Assembly: GCA_964410625.1 (NCBI GenBank)
Contig: CAYPHY010000001.1
Coordinates: 1-64,000 of the forward strand
Source: CAYPHY01 sp964410625
Lineage (GTDB): Bacteria > Chloroflexota > Anaerolineae > Promineifilales > Promineifilaceae
Direction: 5' to 3'
DNA length: 64,000 bases
The notes under the pieces were generated by a model. That model did not search any database. It had not been told where the DNA came from and was given only the letters and a program-made list of their open reading frames with translations. Positions 59,628 through 64,000 of this stretch are shown in pieces. The position numbers and the translations under genes were made by a program. Positions within the stretch are counted from its first letter, which is position 1, and each line of letters starts with the position of its first letter.

Positions 59628-59939
59628 TGTTACGCCATTCTTAAGCGATGAACAGGAGGCCTGGGCTGGCAATACAGCGGGAAACAGGCCCACTCCTGCA
59701 TCATTGGCTTTGTTGATCATAGGCAACTTGTTTTATGTGGCGTGCTGTGCAATCATTTTGGTAAGTTTGTTTGTAAGAACAAGCGTGTAAAATTCCGTAA
59801 TGCGCAGCATGTTCGAGTGACGGGGTGTTGTTCCGCCCCATACGTGCAGCTAACAGTAACGCGTTCTCAATCACCGCATAACCATTAACAATCGATCGAT
59901 CCTGCTTGAATAAACAGGTCTTCATTGTAAGGAGGAAAA
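59628..59939 (+). other. 312-base leader and spacer before the sulfatase gene
   Basis: No gene is seen. GGAGGCCTGGGCTGGCAATA and AACAGGCCCACTCCTGC can form a long imperfect stem (about 59652-59698) that may terminate the upstream gene. Nearer the sulfatase, GGGGTGTTGTTCCGCCCC (about 59823) is another weak stem. An excellent ribosome site (AAGGAGGAAAA) precedes the ATG. CGGCCG is absent throughout. Confidence 0.45.
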
Positions 59940-62402
59940 ATGAAGTACTTGCAGGGCTTTCTGTTGCTCGCCATTTTTGTGGCAATCGTTTTATTGTTCA
60001 ACTATCGCCCGCAGCCGATAGCGGCGCAATCAACACGGCCGAACATCTTAGTGATCATGTCTGATGATCAGGATGTTGATTCTTTGCCGGTGATGCGCTA
60101 TTTAATGAGCTATCCCGAAGGATCGTGGGTTAATTTCACCAATGCCTTCGCCAGCAATAGTATCTGCTGCCCTTCGCGAGCCACGTTCCTGACCGGGCAG
60201 TATTCACATACTAACGGCATCCTTAGCAACCATCATGGTGATTTATTTAATGATGATAATTCGCTTGCTGTTTGGCTGCAAGATGCCGGTTATCGAACGG
60301 CGTTGATCGGTAAATATTTGCATAGTTACCCTTTGTCGAAGCCTGGAACAAAGTTACCTGGTTGGGACTCCTTTCAGAACGTGCATGGTACTGTTGACAA
60401 GCACACCGAGTTGGCTGTTGATTTCATTACCAGCGACTCTGACCCCTTCTTCGTCTGGTTGGCTTATCGCGCTCCTCACTATCCGGCTCAACCACCGGCC
60501 CGTTATGCCGACGCGGATGTGTATGTTCCGCCGGATCGACCAAACTTTAACGAAGCAGATAATTCGGATAAATCAAAAAAAATACGAGCGCTAAGGCCAC
60601 TTGGTGGAAGTGCGATTAGCACCATGCGAACGGAACGATTGGCTGCTCAGCGGGAATTATTAGCGATTGATGATGGCGTCCAGCGATTGATCGAGCTATT
60701 GAAAAGCAGCGGCCAACTTGATAATACCTTAATTATATTTCTCTCTGATCACGGATACTCCTGGGGTGCGCATCGAATGATCCAAAAGCATTGCTTATAT
60801 GAGGAGTGTAGTAAATTCCCCTTGTTGATCCGCTATCCAGGGCTGACGGGTAATCGCGAGGAAACCAGGTTGGTTTCTAACGTTGATCTGGCGGCTACAA
60901 TTGCCGAGTATGCCGGTGTCATTCCGCGTCTGCCGCAGGATGGCCGCAGCTTGCTACCACTGATCACCAATACGGCAACATTTTGGGATGAGGTTGTATT
61001 GCTGGAGAAGCCTACGGTTAATCAATACGCGATTCGTGTTCCTGGTTGGAAGTATATTGAATATGCTAAAGGCGAAAAGGAGCTTTATGATCTGACGGCC
61101 GATCCCTATGAGTTGAACAACATCGCCAACCGGCCGGAATATGCGGCCATCCAAAGCCAACTGGCCCAACAGTTGCAGGGATTGTTGAGTGGAACACCGG
61201 TTCCTGTTTCCACCCCCACTCCCACGAATACCCCAGACCCTTCCTGGACGGATACGCCGACCGCCACACCAACCCTCACACCCGTTCCCACCAGTACACC
61301 ATTCCCCCCAGCCAGCGGCCAACTGTTGCTTAGTTCGAGTTCCGGCGGCCGTGTGAATGATATTACTTTTGCGGATGAGGACATTTTGCTTTATGACCCT
61401 GGCACCAACGGTTGGCAATTATTTTTCGATGGCTCCAATGTTGGGCTGGCGGCGGCCGATGTGGATGGGGTACATCGAATGGAAGATGGCTCGCTCCTAC
61501 TCAGTTTTTCTGGCGCGATTAAGCTTCCTGGCTTGGGGAAGGTGGAGGGCAGTGACATTATCCGTTTTCGCCCAACGACGCTGGGGGCAGGCACTGCTGG
61601 CGTCTTTGAACTTTATTTCGACGGCTCCAGGGTAGGGCTTAGCGGCCGAGCAGAGAATCTCGACGCTATATCCGTTGCTCCCGACGGCCGCCTGATCATT
61701 AGCACTCAGGGAAATATCAACGTGTTGGATGGGGACGGGAATAAGCTGAAGGGAACACGGTCAGATTTATTCGCCTTCTCGCCCACTGGTCTGGGAGCAG
61801 GCACGGCCGGCACGTGGAATTTGTACTTTGATGGTTCTGATGTGGGGCTGACGACAAGTGGCGAGAATATCAGTGGCCTGTGGATTGACGCAGCGGCCGA
61901 TAATCTTTATCTGACTACCAGCGGGAAATTTAAAGTGAATGAGCTAAGCGGGACAAAGGCTGATATTTTTCGCTGCGCGGCCCATTTTCTTGGCTCTGGT
62001 ACAAATTGCACCTTTGCTCCCTATTGGGCGGGAGCGAGCTTTGGCGTTGCTAAGGAACAGATTGACGCATTCACCATCATCCTCGAAGAGCCTGTGCCAA
62101 CTGTGACCCCAACCAGTGAGCCATCACCAACAGCCACTGATACGCCGACGGCGACGCCAACCGATGAGCCATCGCCAACAGCCACTGATACGCCGACGGC
62201 GACGCCAACCGACGAGCCATCACCGACGGCTACCGATACGCCGACGGCGACGCCAACTGACGAGCCATCACCGACGGCCACCGATACGCCGACGGCGACG
62301 CCAACTGACGAGCCATCACCAACGGCCACTGATACACCAACAGTCACCCCCACTGATGAGCCATCGCCGACGGCTGAGCCAACGGAGACACCTACACCAT
62401 AG
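59940..62402 (+). CDS. Secreted sulfatase with beta repeats and PT-rich tail
   Basis: 820 residues. Signal peptide about 1-29 (YLQGFLLLAIFVAIVLLF...IAAQ). Sulfatase domain about 33-420 with metal ligands D42/D43 (IMSDDQD), formylglycine site C76 in CCPSRATFLTGQYSH, and LIIFLSDHGYSWG. Maturation needs a formylglycine-generating enzyme not in the window. Residues about 460-700 form a beta repeat set with SGxxVGLxxxxENIxxLxxxxDGRL-type units. The last 95 residues are 16-residue PSPTATDTPTATPTDE repeats. Sulfate ester substrate unknown. The catalytic part has almost no CGGCCG, while the beta domain has several, suggesting a chimera. Confidence 0.88.
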   Translation: MKYLQGFLLLAIFVAIVLLFNYRPQPIAAQSTRPNILVIMSDDQDVDSLPVMRYLMSYPEGSWVNFTNAFASNSICCPSRATFLTGQYSHTNGILSNHHGDLFNDDNSLAVWLQDAGYRTALIGKYLHSYPLSKPGTKLPGWDSFQNVHGTVDKHTELAVDFITSDSDPFFVWLAYRAPHYPAQPPARYADADVYVPPDRPNFNEADNSDKSKKIRALRPLGGSAISTMRTERLAAQRELLAIDDGVQRLIELLKSSGQLDNTLIIFLSDHGYSWGAHRMIQKHCLYEECSKFPLLIRYPGLTGNREETRLVSNVDLAATIAEYAGVIPRLPQDGRSLLPLITNTATFWDEVVLLEKPTVNQYAIRVPGWKYIEYAKGEKELYDLTADPYELNNIANRPEYAAIQSQLAQQLQGLLSGTPVPVSTPTPTNTPDPSWTDTPTATPTLTPVPTSTPFPPASGQLLLSSSSGGRVNDITFADEDILLYDPGTNGWQLFFDGSNVGLAAADVDGVHRMEDGSLLLSFSGAIKLPGLGKVEGSDIIRFRPTTLGAGTAGVFELYFDGSRVGLSGRAENLDAISVAPDGRLIISTQGNINVLDGDGNKLKGTRSDLFAFSPTGLGAGTAGTWNLYFDGSDVGLTTSGENISGLWIDAAADNLYLTTSGKFKVNELSGTKADIFRCAAHFLGSGTNCTFAPYWAGASFGVAKEQIDAFTIILEEPVPTVTPTSEPSPTATDTPTATPTDEPSPTATDTPTATPTDEPSPTATDTPTATPTDEPSPTATDTPTATPTDEPSPTATDTPTVTPTDEPSPTAEPTETPTP
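62115..62399 (+). repeat. 48-bp tandem repeat in the sulfatase tail
   Basis: Five full copies of a 48-base unit coding for SEPSPTATDTPTATPT/DEPSPTATDTPTATPT and one partial copy, ending at the stop codon. Thr/Pro/Ser-rich, typical of O-glycosylated or wall-spanning stalks. No sortase motif or C-terminal helix follows, so anchoring by this tail is unproven. Confidence 0.9.
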
Positions 62403-62484
62403 CGATAGCGATTTGAGGCGTCCTATAGTTGTGTGGCGGTCTAAATGTGGGACATTTATGTTGGCGGCTGGCCGCCACGGTCGT

Positions 62485-63909
62485 TCAGTATGCACCATCC
62501 CGGCGCAAAAGATGGGGGATGGTTTGGAGCAGAATTTGCAGGTCGAGGGCCAGCGACCAGTTCTCGATGTAGTAGATGTCGAGCAGGCATAGTTCGTCGA
62601 ATGTCAGGTCGGATCGGCCGCTCACCTGCCATATCCCCGTCATCCCCCCCGTCACCGCCAGCCGCTGCATGTGCCAGGGCTTATAGAGGGCGACTTCTTC
62701 GGGCAGTGGCGGCCGCGGCCCCACCAAACTCATTTGCCCTAAGAAGACATTCAACAGTTGCGGCAGCTCATCCAGGCTGGAGCGGCGCAGGAAACGGCCG
62801 CTGCGCGTCCGGCGCGGGTCATCTTTGATCTTAAATAGTGGGCCATCAGCCTCATTCATCTCTTGTAGGGACTCTTTTTGTTCATCCGCCCCGACGATCA
62901 TCGAACGAAATTTGATCATCTTAAACAGCTTGCCATCCCGGCCGACACGCGGCGAGGCATAGAAGACGGGTCCAGGAGAATCGAGCTTGATCGCTATGGC
63001 AATAAGCAGCATCAATATGGCTGCCGGAATCGTTAAGAGCGTTAAAATAAACAGGTCCATCAGCCGCTTTGCCATCTCTCCGCTGGGGGTCAGACGGCCG
63101 GAGGTGAGCACGTCGCGGGCGCTGAGCATCGGGATACCGGCCATGTTGGTAAATTCCACCCGGCTCAAGTTCAGTTGCAGCAGATCAGGGACGACGCTGG
63201 CGCGTACTCCATAGGTTTGGCAGGTGCGGAGCAGGCTGAGAATTTGCTGGTGCATTTCGCCGGGGAGGGCGATGAAGACGGCATCGGCCGCGCCTTTGCG
63301 CAATTCAGCGGGCAGGTCGCGGAGATTGCCTAGATGGGGGATGCGGCCGAGGCCGATGTTGTTTTCGCCCGTGCCATCATCGAGATAGCCGATGGCGCGA
63401 TAGCCGAGGTCAGGGCGGGCCAGCAAGGTGCGGATGACGCCGCGACCCGCTTCGCCGGAGCCGACGACCAGGACGTGATCAACGGCAATGCCCTGTTGAT
63501 ACAACATGTGCAAAATCCAGCGGCGGAGGAGCCGGGCAACCCCCAGGATGATGACGATAAATAGTAAGGCCCAAAAGAGCATGAGCCGTGAGAAAGGGGA
63601 GGGCTGCAGGAAGAAGGTCACGGCCGTCATCAGTGTGAGCCCCGCCGCCGTAGCCGAAATGATCCGCGACACCTCTTCCAACCAGGTTTCCCCCCGCCGC
63701 CGTTGCCAGACCCGGCTATAGTTGAAGGTTAGGGCCAGCAGAAAGGTGAGGATCACCTGCTGCCCTAAATAATCTTCGTATGGGTCGGAATAGGTGACCG
63801 GCAAAAACCATTGCAGGCGATAGCGGACGAAGTAGGCCAGCGCAAAAGCCAGGTTGATCAGCACCAGATCGCTGATGATGGTTAGGGCGCGGACGGCGCG
63901 GCCGTTCAT
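62485..63909 (-). CDS. Undecaprenyl-phosphate sugar phosphotransferase
   Basis: 474-residue polyprenyl glycosylphosphotransferase that starts polysaccharide repeat units on the lipid carrier. Five N-terminal helices (about 5-130), a CoA_binding_3-like Rossmann segment (about 140-260: HVLVVGSGEAGRGVIRTLL) and the bacterial sugar transferase domain (about 285-474) with KRLMDLFILTLL, KMIKFRSMIVGADE, LRRSSLDELPQLLNVFLGQMSLVGPRPPLPEEVALY and TGIWQVSGRSDLTFDELCLLDIYYI. The Asp-Glu pair of catalysis is present. It overlaps the upstream glycosyltransferase by four bases (ATGA). Confidence 0.93.
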   Translation of the reverse strand: MNGRAVRALTIISDLVLINLAFALAYFVRYRLQWFLPVTYSDPYEDYLGQQVILTFLLALTFNYSRVWQRRRGETWLEEVSRIISATAAGLTLMTAVTFFLQPSPFSRLMLFWALLFIVIILGVARLLRRWILHMLYQQGIAVDHVLVVGSGEAGRGVIRTLLARPDLGYRAIGYLDDGTGENNIGLGRIPHLGNLRDLPAELRKGAADAVFIALPGEMHQQILSLLRTCQTYGVRASVVPDLLQLNLSRVEFTNMAGIPMLSARDVLTSGRLTPSGEMAKRLMDLFILTLLTIPAAILMLLIAIAIKLDSPGPVFYASPRVGRDGKLFKMIKFRSMIVGADEQKESLQEMNEADGPLFKIKDDPRRTRSGRFLRRSSLDELPQLLNVFLGQMSLVGPRPPLPEEVALYKPWHMQRLAVTGGMTGIWQVSGRSDLTFDELCLLDIYYIENWSLALDLQILLQTIPHLLRRDGAY

Positions 63910-64000
63910 ACTTCCTCGTCCCCCTGAAGCGCTGACTTGCGGCCGGTCAAAACTTGCTGGTAAACGGCAGCCGTTTCCATGCCAGCCCTGGCCCAGGAAA
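63906..64000 (-). CDS. C-terminal end of a glycosyltransferase (partial)
   Basis: The visible last ~30 residues read SWARAGMETAAVYQQVL and end TGRKSALQGDEEV. The pattern FSWxRxAxxxxAVYxxVL is the usual C-terminus of GT4-family glycosyltransferases. Its stop codon overlaps the sugar transferase start by four bases, so the genes are co-transcribed. Family assignment rests on this short stretch only. Confidence 0.6.
   Translation of the reverse strand, partial: SWARAGMETAAVYQQVLTGRKSALQGDEEV

Noticed and set aside
62021..62353. Minus-strand frame with Gly/Val repeats opposite the sulfatase tail
   Set aside because: It is the complement of the 48-base PT repeat; no independent start signal or family.

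Overview
The window looks like chromosomal DNA of a filamentous or free-living Chloroflexota bacterium (Anaerolineae/Ardenticatenia-like). That is inference from content: a complex I operon split from its peripheral arm, Thr/Pro-rich lipoproteins, VanW and SH3-type wall proteins, a phosphomutase/DUF3090/SCO1664-type trio, a very long SecA, and no outer-membrane genes. There are no rRNA, tRNA, CRISPR, phage or IS genes that I can recognise. A 100-N scaffold gap lies at 49.74-49.84 kb.

Layout. (1) 0.1-14.2 kb, minus strand: a long energy-conversion operon holding only membrane subunits, read nuoA-H-J-K-L-M2-M1-N, then atpI/Z-B-E-F of the Fo motor, then a phosphatase-like gene. The catalytic NADH-side genes (nuoB, C, D, E, F, G, I) and all F1 genes are absent here. 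(2) 14.6-20.1 kb, plus strand: an OmpR-type response regulator, a large FtsX-type permease and a double-ATPase partner. (3) 20.1-26.8 kb: a small toxin-antitoxin-like pair, a geranylgeranyl-reductase-type flavoprotein, a wall amidase lipoprotein, Fpg glycosylase, an orphan DUF433 protein, and an FHA/winged-helix protein overlapping a DUF4385 gene. (4) 26.9-34.3 kb, minus strand: SecA, PRPP synthetase, an M50-like membrane protein and MeaB. (5) 34.6-38.6 kb: an SH3-repeat protein, a gene-free stretch with DnaA-box-like sequences (candidate oriC), and a RamB/ScfR-like regulator facing the glyoxylate-shunt genes. (6) 38.6-52.8 kb, plus strand: aceB-aceA, small genes, mreBCD-mrdA (rod-shape and wall elongation), phosphomutase/DUF3090/SCO1664-type genes, sirtuin and thioredoxin reductase. 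(7) 52.9-64.0 kb: envelope and secreted proteins (VanW, methyltransferase, FG-GAP protein, glycoside-hydrolase lipoprotein, sulfatase with PT repeats) and a sugar-phosphate transferase with a partial glycosyltransferase at the edge, probably the start of a polysaccharide locus.

Three genome-wide signatures stand out. Most intergenic gaps, including gaps inside operons, contain near-perfect hairpins built from a few short repeated words, sometimes nested in one another. The palindrome CGGCCG is strongly over-represented in most genes and thin in a few, which works as a marker of foreign segments. Gene direction changes around 36 kb: mostly minus to the left and mostly plus to the right, as expected around a replication origin.
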